A stretch of 64,000 nt of DNA from Gracilaria gracilis. Lineage: Eukaryota > Rhodophyta > Florideophyceae > Gracilariales > Gracilariaceae. The stretch is from positions 62,001 through 126,000 of the forward strand of contig JARGSG010000108.1 of assembly GCA_030374805.1 (NCBI GenBank). Reading direction: 5' to 3'. Of the stretch, positions 54,701 to 64,000 are shown in pieces; the stretch's first letter is position 1; the number at the start of each line of letters is the position of its first letter. The position numbers were made by a program, and so were the translations under genes. The notes beneath the pieces are model-generated. The model did no database searches. It saw only the letters and a list, made by a program, of their open reading frames with translations, and was not told where the DNA came from.

Positions 54701-55350
54701 ATGAAGCTCTGGCGATGGCGCGCCGTCGCGCATCAACTGCGCCGTCTCACGCGCACCGCCGCCGCTACCGCCGCCGCCAGCGCGGCGACTCGCGCCCGCG
54801 CGACGTGGCTGCCCGTCGCGGCGGTGGCGACGGCGGCGGCGCTTGCGCTGCTGCTGTTGCTGGTGGCGGCGGTGCTGCGTGCGGGCGTGGGGCGCGGCGC
54901 GGCATGCGACGGACAGCAGGTGCAGCTGTTCATTGCAATAGGGTCGGCGCCGGCCAACGCGCGGCTGAGGGGCGCGGCAAGGGACACTTGGTTGAGATGG
55001 CTGCCGCCAGATGGCTCGGTTGCTTACCCGCTTGTTCTCGGACGCGCCGCCGTTTCACCGCGGCGGTGGCGCGCCGAGTGGCGGCAGTGCGCAATTTGAG
55101 CGCGGCGCGCTGTGGGCGTCGCTTGTGCGCGATGCGCGCGTGAAGCACGATACGGTGCTGCAGCCGCTGCCGAATGGCTATGGCGATAACGAACATAACG
55201 TTTACGCAAGTGGCGCGCTGTACCAGGTGCATTGGACGGTGCGCCACTTTGGGCACGTGCGCTTCTTTCTCAGGGTGGACGATGATGGCTTTCTGTGCGT
55301 TGATAAGCTGTTGTACGAGATTTCAAAGCTGCCGTACGCGCCGCGGGTGG
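54701..55350 (+). pseudogene. GT31 beta-1,3-glycosyltransferase, frameshifted and apparently 3'-truncated
   Basis: GT31 enzymes add beta-1,3-linked galactose or N-acetylhexosamine in the Golgi. From the ATG at 54701 a basic N-terminus is followed by a membrane anchor near residues 40-65 (WLPVAAVATAAALALLLLLV), typical of type II Golgi proteins. The catalytic domain starts QLFIAIGSAPANARLRGAAR and DTWLRWLPPDGSVAY. At about 55027-55031 (a CCC run) the frame shifts by one, and the family continues in the next frame as RLFSDAPPF, then GYGDNEHNVYASGALYQVHW and FFLRVDDDGFLCVDKLL (the DxD-type metal-binding motif). After KLPYAPR at about 55345 the similarity ends, while the expected acceptor-binding half is missing or lies behind an unrecognised intron. 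GC-rich minisatellites follow. Confidence 0.65.
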
Positions 55351-55921
55351 TCGAACGCTCGCCGCCGTTGGCAGTGCGCGCACACAGTGCGGCAGTAGCA
55401 GTAAACGCTAACTCATCCAGCGCTGCGCGAGCGCGCGAGGCGGCAAGTGTGCGAGGCGGCAAGCGCGCACGCACGGCGCACGCAGCGCGCCAGTATGAAG
55501 CCAAATTAAATTACAGTATCTCTTTGTCAGCACCGCGTGCCGCACTGCGTGGAGCACTGCGCTGCTCGACGCGCGCGACGTGCTCGCCGAATTGTGCCAA
55601 TTTGCTTTCCTACTCACCCACACAAGTATCCTTCTCCCACCACACCTCCGCCCACCTTGCCCCTCCTTGGGCGAGAACCACCGCTCTCACCGGCCCCAAC
55701 TCCCCACGCCCTACCTTTTATCTTCCGCCTCCCAACCGCCCGCGCGCGCACCGTGATGGAGTGCAAGCGAGACGCTGCCCCTCCAGCAGCACGTCGCTTC
55801 GCGTTGCGTCGCCAAACCACGCGCGCGCCGCCGCGACACCGGCGCCGGCGCACCGCGCCACTAACGTGTCGTGCCCCCCCGCGCACCGCGCCAACCGCGT
55901 GTCGTGCTTGCACCCAGCGCG

Positions 55922-56320
55922 TTGTAACACCCGCGCGCCGCCACACCCGCGCGCCGCTGCACCCGCGCGCCGCTGCACCCGCGGGCTGCCGCACCCGCGC
56001 GCCGCTGCACCCGCGCGCCGCTGCACCCGCGCGCTGCCGCACCCGCGCGCCGCCGCACCCGCGCGCTGCCGCACCCGCGCGCCGCCGCACCCGCGCGCTG
56101 CCGCACCCGCGCGCCGCCGCACCCGCGCGCCGCCGCACCCGCGCGCCGCCGCACCCGCACGCCGCCGCACCCGCACGCCGACGCACCCGCGCGCCGCCGT
56201 ACCCGCGCGCGTCGCCACACCCGCGCACGCCGCCGCACCAGCGCGCCGCCGCATCCGCGCGCGTCGCCACACCCGCGCGTCGCCGCCACACGCGCGCGCC
56301 GTCTCAGCCGCGCACCGCCC
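55922..56320. repeat. 16-bp GC-rich minisatellite, about 20 or more copies
   Basis: The unit CACCCGCGCGCCGCTG/CACCCGCGCGCCGCCG repeats head to tail with minor changes. As 16 is not a multiple of three, all frames cycle through a 16-residue period (HPRAAAPARRRTRAPP-like). That explains the long open frames on both strands without implying a protein. It directly follows the truncated GT31 gene. Confidence 0.85.
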
Positions 56321-57481
56321 GCGCTGACTGCTCTCGTGCGCAGGTGGGCGCCGGCGCCATATGCGCCGACGCGCAAGGAGAGGGTTTAGTTCTCAATTGC
56401 TGACGCATTGGTGCTCCGTAAAACATTGTGCTGCGGTTGTGCATTGGTCGCGCGTAAAAAACGTTACCTTCGGTATATGCCATATGTTTGCTTCACACAC
56501 ACTACCGCCGTGCGACGCCGTGCGTGCGTAAATTTGCGCGGCGCGAGCGGTAATTTACTGCCAACGCGTAGTAACTCAACTGCCGCCGCGCGCCGCACGC
56601 CGCTGCGCTGCTCCGTGGCACACATCGATTGCGGCGGCGAGTGCGCACGGCGCGCGGCGGCTCACGAGCTGTACACCAGTACACTACTTGCAACAAGCGG
56701 CTGCCGCTAACGCCGTGCGCACGCGCCCACCGGCGCGCACTCGTGCACAACAACCGCCGAGCAGTTCATGCGCCGTCCCGCCCGCGTGCCGCCTCGCGCG
56801 TGCGCCGCCTCGCGCGTGTGCGCCGCCTCGCGCATGCGCCACCTCGCGCGTGCGCCGGTGTAAAAGTAGGCGACAGTTGCGTGTGTGTGCGTTGGCGCGT
56901 CAACAACCGTCGCCGTGCGGATGGCGGTTGGCGCGCACGGCGCGTTGTGCAGCTTTTTGACTTAAACACGTCATGCGCGCACGGTGCGCACGGCACTGGT
57001 CGCAGCAGCTGCCGCACACGTGCGCGCCAATTATTGCATTGTTGCGCACGGCGCTCGTTCTCGCGCGGGTGCGCCCACAGCAGCGCGCGCGGTGCGCGCC
57101 CATCATGCTCGCCGCATCGATACCTGCAGTACATACTGTAGTTGGCACTGCACGCCCATGACACGCACGCGCACGCCCTGTGAGAGCGCCGCCGCCGCCG
57201 CGCGCGGCGGCACGGGTCGCGAGCGAGCAAAAAACGCGCGCGAGCCTGTGGCTCGCGCCAGCCACTCGACGCAGCACGGCGCGCGCGCGCTTTTGAGCCT
57301 CCGCCCAAATTCAGCGCTACGCGGCGTGGCGCTAATTGAGTGGCTGTAAATAAGCTCGCGTGCCAATTGCATTCTTTTCCAGCGCTACGTGGCACACGCG
57401 CCGCCACCTCCCGCCGCGCGTCGCCGATATCGTGCACGCTTTTGCCGAGATGTGATCAGCGTGGCGTCATCGTCGCGTGGT
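56321..57481. other. GC-rich gene-free stretch up to the copia insertion
   Basis: No gene is supported. A second short tandem repeat (GCCGCCTCGCGCGTGC-like, about 16-18 bp) lies at about 56790-56855. CGCG-rich composition opens frames on both strands. The last five bases, GTGGT, are the target duplication of the copia element. Confidence 0.45.
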
Positions 57482-57617
57482 TGTGAGTGACGTAGTCCTG
57501 GCCACAAAGTGGAACGTGCCATAGTGTCCACACGTTCCACTCTGCGTGCAAAATAAAGGACGGCCGGCGACGGCGAGTGCTCAACTCCTCCTGGGGGTCA
57601 AGCGTCAACCCATTTCA
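57482..57617 (+). repeat. 5' LTR, 136 bp
   Basis: It starts TGTGAGTGACGTAG and ends CCCATTTCA. It is identical to the 3' copy over all 136 bp. It contains AAATAAAGG, a possible polyadenylation signal, and a CCACAAAGTGG-type palindrome region (AAGTGGAACGTG...CACGTTCCACT). It is short for an LTR. Confidence 0.95.
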
Positions 57618-57632
57618 TGGTAGCATCGCTCC
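57618..57632 (+). promoter_or_regulatory. Probable primer-binding site
   Basis: TGGTAGCATCGCTCC starts immediately after the 5' LTR. The first eight bases fit the complement of an initiator methionine tRNA 3' end; the later bases diverge, so the primer tRNA is uncertain. Confidence 0.5.
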
Positions 57633-59051
57633 CCAATTCCTCCGACCGCACCGAGGGGGCCGAACTTCCTTTCCTTCTTCCCCCCCTGCTCCTGCCACCA
57701 CTCCGCACCCTCGTCGCCTTTGTCAAACGACACCGCTGTTTGCCATCACACTCGTCCTTGCGTATCGCATCTCGTGGCCCCGCCAGGCGGCGCGTAGCCG
57801 CCATATCCTATAGCAGCACCTCGCTACCGCACCCCACTGCCGGGCTTTCGCGCCACGCCACCTGTCGCATCCCATCTCTGCGCCTCGCCGCCGTACCTTG
57901 CAGTCACCTCGTACTGGCCCGCCATTGCTTCCGCACCGCACTGACAGGCTTTTGCACCGCGCCTTGCCACCGCATTCCGCCGGCGCACCCACGCACCGCG
58001 CCTGGCCACCAACCCGTACCACCGCACCACCCTGCCGCGGGTGGTCCCCAACTTGACATCCGCACCTCTCTGTCGTGCCTGGTCTCCCGCGCCCTCACAC
58101 TTGCACCTCTCCGCCGTGGCTGGTAAATCGCTCCTTACCTCCGCACATCCCCACCGCGCCTGTGCACCGCACCTGGTCACCGCTTTTTAAGCGCCGCCTC
58201 TCTCCTCCGGCCGCGCCGCTTCTCTTCCTCCGGCCGCGCCGCTTCTCTTCTTCGGCCGCGCCGCTTCTCTTCTTCGGCCGCGCCGCCTCGCCTGCCGCCA
58301 CCGGCCGCATCGCCACGCCTTTCTCGGCCACGCTGCCGCAACACACCCTCCAAGAGCCTACTCTGTCTAGGGGGCGTGGTGTGTTGGCGCACTAAGCATT
58401 GGGTTGTCTCTCTGGCCCAGAACTACAGGTTGAGTTTCGAAGTCTCGCTGGCCCACGGGAAGCTGCGTGGTGTCGTGTATTTAACGGGCGGGAAGCTGCG
58501 CCTGTTGATTAAGAGCCTTTGTTGCCTCCCTGATTCAGGAAGCTGGCACTTTGTTGGCAAGGACTACTCGCAAGCTGAAAACCGGCAGGGAATCGACAGG
58601 GGACTTGTATTAAACCGTTGGATCTGATATCACTCCGAATAACTGGCTCTGCTGGGGAGTGCTCTGTCTCCCGACGGTGACGGGGTGTCTCGTCGTTCAG
58701 CCCGAGTTGTCCGCGCCATCGAAGCATAACGGAGAAGATCGCCCCGCTCGTACGACGCAAGAAACTAGAGAGGGTACACTGGTGAAAACATATCTCTCTG
58801 TTAGTAACCTCCTCTGGACGTCTCGTAGCCGTAAAAGCACCTCGTTCTGAGGCACGCAGAACTTGGGAGGCCAAAGCAAAACGTGTCTCACCGGGAGAGA
58901 GTTAACCCGGAGCCAGAGGTCTGACCTTTAGGAGTACGGGGCTAGCACCCCCTGCCAGTGACTCTGAACAAGAAGAAACCCTCCCCCAGTAGGGGACTGG
59001 TGAAGACTACAACCTGCAATAGCCCCTCTGCTCCCGCGTCGAGGTAACTCC
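57633..59051 (+). other. Long leader of the copia element
   Basis: About 1.4 kb separates the LTR from gag. It holds a plus frame of 169 codons starting at the LTR edge (C/R/P/H-rich, no known domain) and three copies of a 22-bp unit, GGCCGCGCCGCTTCTCTTCTTC, at about 58208-58290. A leader this long may carry packaging or translation signals, or captured sequence. Confidence 0.5.
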
Positions 59052-59054
59052 GTG

Positions 59055-60392
59055 ATGGAAGCGGAAAAAGAACACGAGTCGAAGCGCATCCCGCGACTGA
59101 AGGGCACCGCCGACTATTACACTTGGCGCATATACGTACGAGACATTATGCACTCGGGTCAAGTATTGTTCGTCCTGTCCGACCCTCGACCTGATGAAGG
59201 AACAGAAGAATCCCAAAGTCATTGGGACGACGCCGACCGTAAGGCCCGATCTGCCATCGTGCAGAATTTAGGAACTCAACCAATAATTGCCGTATCCGAA
59301 CTCCTCGAACGAGACCACTGCACTGCTCTGGAGGTATGGACCAAACTGGAGTCCACCTACAAGAAGGACAACATCCAGTCCAAAATGAACCTACGACAGA
59401 AATTAAGCACATTTACATTCAAAGACGGCGAGGATATACAACAACATCTCCTACAAATGGAAACCACATTCCTAGAACTCGCCCGTCTGGGCGATCCTCT
59501 ATCCGACCGTGAGCGAACTGCTACACTACTTCGGACACTTCCAGACTCCTTGATGGCGATCACGTTACTGGCCGATGCAAACAACATGGACTACGACCAA
59601 GTCGTTTCACTCGTACGTTCTGAAATGGATCGCCGGAACCATCGCTCATCCTCGAGCACAGCTAAAGCAACGGACCCAAAGAAAGACGGCAAACATCCTT
59701 ACCCTGCGGCACATAAGTTGAATACTGCCTTCAAACATCAGCGAAAGAGAACGAAAGGCATCGAATGCTGGAACTGTGGACGAATCGGCCACATACGATC
59801 CGAATGTTGGTCCCGCAAAGGCACGAACAATAACGCACCCAGCCAAAGGGGTGGTCGACACAGAAGAGGAAGTCGCAATCGAAACAATCACAACAATACA
59901 AACAGTCCTAACAAGGACTGGGACACCACCAACGGCCCGAACAAGGGAAATAGTAACCGTCGACAAGGTAACAAACGCAACAACAATCACCACGAAGACG
60001 GCACACATCGTGGTTTTGTCGCTATCGCACAAGCAAGTGCCTCTCCTAGCGGAATCGTTCACACATGGTTAGACTCGGGGGCCACTCACGTCTTCATCAA
60101 GGACAGGAACTCTTTTTGGGAGTACAATACAACACGACGCCAAACCGTGCGCACATGCGATACATCTTCAGATATCATCGCCCATGGCACCATCAAACTG
60201 CCCATCGGAGAAGGTCTTATACTACCCGCGAAACACACTCCGTCTTTCGACTCTAACCTAGTTTCACTCTCAGTTCTCTCGCAACACGTCCGCGTCGAGT
60301 TATCAAACGAGCAAGGACTAACGGGATTCGATCTCAAGGATCTGTCCTCTGGGCAAACATTGTACAGGTCTTTCCCCAGAGACGGCCTATAG
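59055..60392 (+). CDS. Copia gag-protease part of the polyprotein
   Basis: About 445 residues. The N-terminal two thirds is the UBN2-type copia gag (YYTWRIYVRDIMHSGQVLFV, LEVWTKLESTYKKDNIQSK, TFLELARLGDPLSDRERTAT, LLRTLPDSLMAI). A zinc knuckle, CWNCGRIGHIRSEC, is followed by an N/R-rich linker. The protease active site reads TWLDSGATHVFI (D-S-G). The frame ends at TAG 60390-60392, and the next domain follows in the same frame. An ATG at 59052 is also possible. The stop could allow gag-protease to be made in excess of integrase-RT, or it may simply inactivate this copy. Confidence 0.9.
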   Translation: MEAEKEHESKRIPRLKGTADYYTWRIYVRDIMHSGQVLFVLSDPRPDEGTEESQSHWDDADRKARSAIVQNLGTQPIIAVSELLERDHCTALEVWTKLESTYKKDNIQSKMNLRQKLSTFTFKDGEDIQQHLLQMETTFLELARLGDPLSDRERTATLLRTLPDSLMAITLLADANNMDYDQVVSLVRSEMDRRNHRSSSSTAKATDPKKDGKHPYPAAHKLNTAFKHQRKRTKGIECWNCGRIGHIRSECWSRKGTNNNAPSQRGGRHRRGSRNRNNHNNTNSPNKDWDTTNGPNKGNSNRRQGNKRNNNHHEDGTHRGFVAIAQASASPSGIVHTWLDSGATHVFIKDRNSFWEYNTTRRQTVRTCDTSSDIIAHGTIKLPIGEGLILPAKHTPSFDSNLVSLSVLSQHVRVELSNEQGLTGFDLKDLSSGQTLYRSFPRDGL

Positions 60393-60434
60393 CCTCTACC
60401 AAATCCGGTACCTTCCCCTCGAGCACAAGGCGCC

Positions 60435-63074
60435 ATGCTATCCCCAGGAAACACAGCCAAAGACTGGCACGAGAAACTAGGACATCCCGGAAGAGAAAGG
60501 CTCCTGGCATGCGTGGATCAATGCGACGGAGTTCCACCACTTTCCTCATCGGAAATCGCTAACGTACACTGCACACCTTGCATACACGCTGGAAGCAAAC
60601 GTGCACCACTACAACACTCCACATCGGTTGCCTCTAAACCATTGGAACTCACTCATACCGATATCACCGGCCCCATCAGCCCTCCATCACTACAAGGGTC
60701 AACGTACATCCAGGTACTCATCGACGACAACACAAGAGCTTGCTCAGTTTACTTCCTAGACAAAAAGTCTCAGTTCTTCCAGTCGATCCGATGGTACAAG
60801 GCTCGCGCGGAGAACGAACTCTCTCCCAACAGAGTGTACCGCGTTCGCCTTGACGGGGCGGGTGAGAACAGATCGGACGACTTCGTCACGTACGCAATGG
60901 AAAGCGGTATGATTCTCGAGTACGCACCACCGTACGCTCATCAATCAAATGGCGTAGCCGAAAAGATCATTCAAGACTTGTGGAAGATGGCACGGACCTT
61001 TCTGCAAGCTTCCCAGCTTCCCCTACAACTCTGGGAAGAAGCCGTATCTCACGCCAACTATCTGAGGAACCGCCTGCCGAACTCTCGCGTAGATATGAAG
61101 ATACCTTACACCCTCTGGTTTGGTAAGAAGCCAGACTTCACGAATATCCTGAAGTTTGGGCAACCAGGACACGCATTCATCTACAGATCGGACACAGTCG
61201 CAAACAAGAAGTTACTTCCTCGCGCCCTCCCTGGTCACTTCGTAGGCATGCAAAGCCCTCGCACCTTACTAAGAATATATATTCCTTCAATCCGGAAAGT
61301 AATCAAGTGCCGAGACAGGGATTTTAAGGTGGCGAAGGAATCTCTACCTTCATTAAGCGAACTTATCGACTTCTCCTCTCTCCGACGGATCGAGGCCGAG
61401 AACGAGATGGAGGAAGAGGATGAAGAACATATGGATGCATCCCTGGCTCACTGCATGGTCACTCAGTCGCGTTTCCAAGATCTCGGAGAAGCGGGCAAAG
61501 CACACATAAGATTCGAAGAAGCTAGACTTCTCCCCGAATGGGCTGAAGCGATAGACAGAGAATTTGACGCACTCGTTAGCAGGAACACATGGGAGCTGGT
61601 GGACAGGAAGCCTGGAATGAAACCGCTCCCATTCTTATGGACCTTCACCGTCAAACATGTAAGCGCTGATCCTCCTAAGGTTCTTGCCAAAGCACGCTGC
61701 GTAATCCGGGGCGACAAGCAACCTCCTTACTTGGACTTCGACCCGGACAATCTGTACGCGCCAGTGGCACGGCTTGAGACTATTCGCCTCGCCATCGCCA
61801 AGGCAGCGGCTCAGGGCCTAATAATGGAAACCATGGACATCAGTAACGCCTACTTATACGGAGACCTCGAGGAGCCTCTCTTAATGGAACAACCCCAGAA
61901 CTCCTCTGGATCCTCCTACGTCGCTGGCAAGGTCTGCCTACTTAAGAAATCAATCTACGGGGCACGACAGGCGGGACAAATTTGGGGCTCCCTACTTCAC
62001 GACGAGCTAATACGTCACGGTTTCAATCAATCAAGTACGGATAGTCGCCTATACTTGTACAAATCCAGGAGTGCTATACTGAACCTCGTTGTTGTTGTTG
62101 ATGACATCCTTATGCTATCCAATTCTTATTCCCTCCTCAAAGACTTTAAGGTCGAGATGCAGAAACTCTTCCAGGTGAAGTTTCTTGGTGAAGCAAAGTC
62201 TTTCATTGGAATGGACCTAGAACGGGATAGGAATGGAATCAAGGTCCGCCAAACAAGATACATCGATAAGATGTTGAGAGAATATGGGCTGTGGAACTCC
62301 AACCCATCGCGGACGCCGTTGCCTTCCCTTTGCGACATCACGAGTCGAGGTGATGATGAGCAACAGCTCTCATCGGCGCTTCACGGTCGCTACCGTAAGC
62401 TGGTAGGACATTTGATGTACCTCGCCGTATCCTCTAGACTGGATATAATGTTTGCGGCCTCAATGCTGGCAAGGCAAGTACATGACCCCTGCATGAGGCA
62501 CATGGGACTTGCGAAGAGAGTAATAAGATATTTGAATGGTACGAAGGGCCTTGGACTATTTTTCCCTTCGAACAATTCAGCACCAATGGAAGCATACTGT
62601 GATGCAGACTGGGCTGGATGCCGTGATACCAGAAAATCGACGACGGGACTGTTGATAAAGGTGAATGAAGCGCCGGTTATGTGGACGACAAAGAAACAAA
62701 CGCTCATTGCGTTGTCGTCTGGCGAGGCAGAATACATCGCACTGTCATATGGCGGAAAGGCCTTGACATGGATGCGTAGGCTCTTTTGGGAACTTTGCAA
62801 TGACGAAGTTCTTACAAATGAAGAACCTAGTAGGTACCCGATCAATATCTTCACGGACAGTTCAACGGCACTGTCTATCGCCAAGAATGCTAAGACTTCG
62901 GAAAGGAACAAGCATATCGGTTTGAAGTATCACCATGTTAAAGAGCTTGTGAAAGATAAGATTGTGAGAGTGGAGGGGATTCCCACCGAGGTACAACCTG
63001 CCGACATCTTGACGAAGTCTTTGAGACATGATGCACTAGAAAGTCTCAAGCTGCTTTGCGGTCTGTTTGCGTAG
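60435..63074 (+). CDS. Copia integrase, reverse transcriptase and RNase H part of the polyprotein
   Basis: The frame of 879 codons is in register with gag-protease, 14 codons past the TAG; the ATG at 60435 may not be a real start. Integrase: DWHEKLGHPG with HCTPC (HHCC finger), then ELTHTDITGPI, RLDGAGENRSDDF and NGVAEKIIQDL (D, D, E). Reverse transcriptase: TWELVDRKPGMKPLPFLWTF, APVARLETIRLAIAKAAAQG, METMDISNAYLYGDL, KKSIYGARQAGQIW, and LVVVVDDILML, where Val-Val-Asp-Asp replaces the usual Tyr-Val-Asp-Asp. RNase H: EAYCDADWAGCRDTRKSTTG, IALSSGEAEYIALS, HIGLKYHHVKELV, ending PADILTKSL. All catalytic acids are present, so the protein looks functional. Confidence 0.92.
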   Translation: MLSPGNTAKDWHEKLGHPGRERLLACVDQCDGVPPLSSSEIANVHCTPCIHAGSKRAPLQHSTSVASKPLELTHTDITGPISPPSLQGSTYIQVLIDDNTRACSVYFLDKKSQFFQSIRWYKARAENELSPNRVYRVRLDGAGENRSDDFVTYAMESGMILEYAPPYAHQSNGVAEKIIQDLWKMARTFLQASQLPLQLWEEAVSHANYLRNRLPNSRVDMKIPYTLWFGKKPDFTNILKFGQPGHAFIYRSDTVANKKLLPRALPGHFVGMQSPRTLLRIYIPSIRKVIKCRDRDFKVAKESLPSLSELIDFSSLRRIEAENEMEEEDEEHMDASLAHCMVTQSRFQDLGEAGKAHIRFEEARLLPEWAEAIDREFDALVSRNTWELVDRKPGMKPLPFLWTFTVKHVSADPPKVLAKARCVIRGDKQPPYLDFDPDNLYAPVARLETIRLAIAKAAAQGLIMETMDISNAYLYGDLEEPLLMEQPQNSSGSSYVAGKVCLLKKSIYGARQAGQIWGSLLHDELIRHGFNQSSTDSRLYLYKSRSAILNLVVVVDDILMLSNSYSLLKDFKVEMQKLFQVKFLGEAKSFIGMDLERDRNGIKVRQTRYIDKMLREYGLWNSNPSRTPLPSLCDITSRGDDEQQLSSALHGRYRKLVGHLMYLAVSSRLDIMFAASMLARQVHDPCMRHMGLAKRVIRYLNGTKGLGLFFPSNNSAPMEAYCDADWAGCRDTRKSTTGLLIKVNEAPVMWTTKKQTLIALSSGEAEYIALSYGGKALTWMRRLFWELCNDEVLTNEEPSRYPINIFTDSSTALSIAKNAKTSERNKHIGLKYHHVKELVKDKIVRVEGIPTEVQPADILTKSLRHDALESLKLLCGLFA

Positions 63075-63325
63075 CGCTTGAAATTTGTTTGATTACTAAC
63101 TTATTTAACCTCTACGTTTTTTTTTGCTTTGTCTTTTGTATTGGTGATCATAGATGTCTTTCGAGTGGGAATTTGTATGGTGCTATACCTTTTCCTTAGA
63201 CACGCAGATTTTTTCCTACTGGGTTTTACTGCGGCAAAGGTTTTTAACGGCAGCCACCTTCGGTTTATAGTGTAGAATAGTTTATGCGCAATTCATCGCT
63301 CTACGAGCATGTTTGCGAGGGACGG

Positions 63326-63461
63326 TGTGAGTGACGTAGTCCTGGCCACAAAGTGGAACGTGCCATAGTGTCCACACGTTCCACTCTGCGTGCAAAATAA
63401 AGGACGGCCGGCGACGGCGAGTGCTCAACTCCTCCTGGGGGTCAAGCGTCAACCCATTTCA
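63326..63461 (+). repeat. 3' LTR, 136 bp
   Basis: Identical to the 5' LTR. It is preceded by a purine-rich GCGAGGGACGG, a plausible polypurine tract, and followed by the target duplication GTGGT (63462-63466). Confidence 0.95.
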
Positions 63462-63466
63462 GTGGT

Positions 63467-64000
63467 TGCTTAACAGCTCAACGAGTACAACGACAGCCTA
63501 CATGCTTCGCCAAAGACGTAATCGATGTTGAGGCATCGTCCTGTATTCTGTTTGCAGCATACACCTAGCGTTTATACCTGCCACACGTGGCGCTCTTGAC
63601 CCACTCTTTTCGCTGTCAACACTCTACAAATTTCTAACAGTAGAATATCGTTAGAGCAATGCCACCAGCAAACGTTCGTCCACTTCAAACCACTTCATTT
63701 TAAAGCAAGAGCACAGTCTCGAAATCCTACTGCAACATCATGTCTCTAAGACTTCTTGTTTACAACATCTGTTTGTAAAGCTCTTGTCCCAAACTAGAGA
63801 CATGGCGCCGCCGCGATCTTCGCGGGCACTGCGCTCCAAATCATCCCGAGCAACACCAACGAATGGTGGTTCGGTTGGTGGCGCAAAGAACAGACGCAAC
63901 AACGAAAAGCCGTTGCAAGGAAAGCCCTCGCGGAAGAACGCCGAGCGCCGCCACCGCTTACGTCGTCATCTCCATCTTTAAAACGATTGTCTGGACGGAG
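63467..64000. other. Right edge, mostly without a gene
   Basis: Positions 63467-63801 show nothing recognisable. A small plus frame begins at the ATG at 63802 and is listed separately. Confidence 0.35.
63802..63981 (+). CDS. Small basic hypothetical protein or first exon at the window edge
   Basis: This frame has 59 codons rich in R, S, K and N (MAPPRSSRALRSKSSR, KNRRNNEKPLQGKPSRKN), ending 19 bp before the window edge. Such basic, disordered composition is common at the N-terminus of nuclear proteins, and the frame may continue by splicing beyond the window. It has no recognisable domain and could be chance. Confidence 0.2.
   Translation: MAPPRSSRALRSKSSRATPTNGGSVGGAKNRRNNEKPLQGKPSRKNAERRHRLRRHLHL

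Larger units (their letters stand above)
57482..63461 (+). mobile_element. Complete Ty1/copia-type LTR retrotransposon, 5,980 bp
   Basis: Two identical 136-bp LTRs (57482-57617 and 63326-63461), each running from TG to CA, flank gag, protease, integrase, reverse transcriptase and RNase H in copia order. GTGGT is duplicated on both sides (57477-57481 and 63462-63466). LTR identity means a recent insertion or recent gene conversion. The only lesion I see is a TAG at 60390-60392 between the protease and integrase parts. A 1.4-kb untranslated leader precedes gag. Confidence 0.95.

Noticed and set aside
55614-56376. Long minus frames of G/A/R repeats (up to 225 codons)
   Set aside because: They are translations of the 16-bp minisatellite, which is open in all frames.
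62390-62911. 173-codon minus frame in the copia RT/RNase H region
   Set aside because: It is a shadow of the intact plus-strand polyprotein, with no domain of its own.

Overview
This window looks like nuclear DNA of a eukaryotic alga, most likely a red alga (Rhodophyta). That is an inference. It rests on very few, very short introns, on a mixture of generic eukaryotic genes (eIF2B-gamma, TAF6, an ATR-like kinase tail, a SNAP-25-like SNARE, a beta-1,3-glycosyltransferase) with plant-type ones (raffinose-synthase family GH36, SHAQKYF-class MYB), on tight gene spacing, and on a heavy load of retrotransposons. No ribosomal RNA, tRNA, CRISPR array or bacterial operon was seen.

Layout. 414-1836 (minus): eIF2B-gamma in two exons, with a trinucleotide tract and a hairpin upstream. 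2290-3123 (minus): a decayed Harbinger/PIF-type DDE transposase whose 5' end is lost at the edge of a 24.4-kb tandem satellite (3144-27553). The satellite is built of about 331-bp and 160-bp units with higher-order structure, including two nearly identical 5.6-kb blocks. 27554 to about 31310 (minus): gag and protease of an LTR element, cut off by the satellite before any reverse transcriptase and peppered with an unusual CCANNTGG motif. About 31600-34508 (minus): a broken coiled-coil gene, a SNAP-25-like gene split by a 704-bp TA-flanked MITE, and the kinase/FATC tail of an ATR-like PI3K-related kinase. About 34509-40470 (plus): a decayed LINE with ORF1, an endonuclease and a truncated reverse transcriptase.

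41616-43144 (plus) is TAF6, with a frameshift that looks like a 5-bp repeat expansion. It converges on a GH36 raffinose-synthase-family gene (43456-46321, minus) across a 59-bp near-perfect palindrome. A 472-bp 5'-truncated LINE with 12-bp target duplications splits the GH36 gene exactly in its acid/base motif. Next come a MYB gene (46587-47132, minus), a MYND-like zinc-finger reading frame (48156-48668, minus) and poorly recognisable genes at 51-53 kb. A GT31 glycosyltransferase (from 54701, plus) runs into GC-rich minisatellites. 57482-63461 is a young Ty1/copia element with identical 136-bp LTRs, a 5-bp target duplication, and one in-frame TAG between the gag-protease and integrase-RT-RNase H parts.

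The host genes have unrelated housekeeping or regulatory jobs and do not form a pathway. What unites the window is repeat-driven remodelling: five host genes show insertions or frameshifts, several of which can be reversed on paper to give intact frames. Either many of these genes are allelic or recent casualties, or some breaks are assembly errors at homopolymers and microrepeats.
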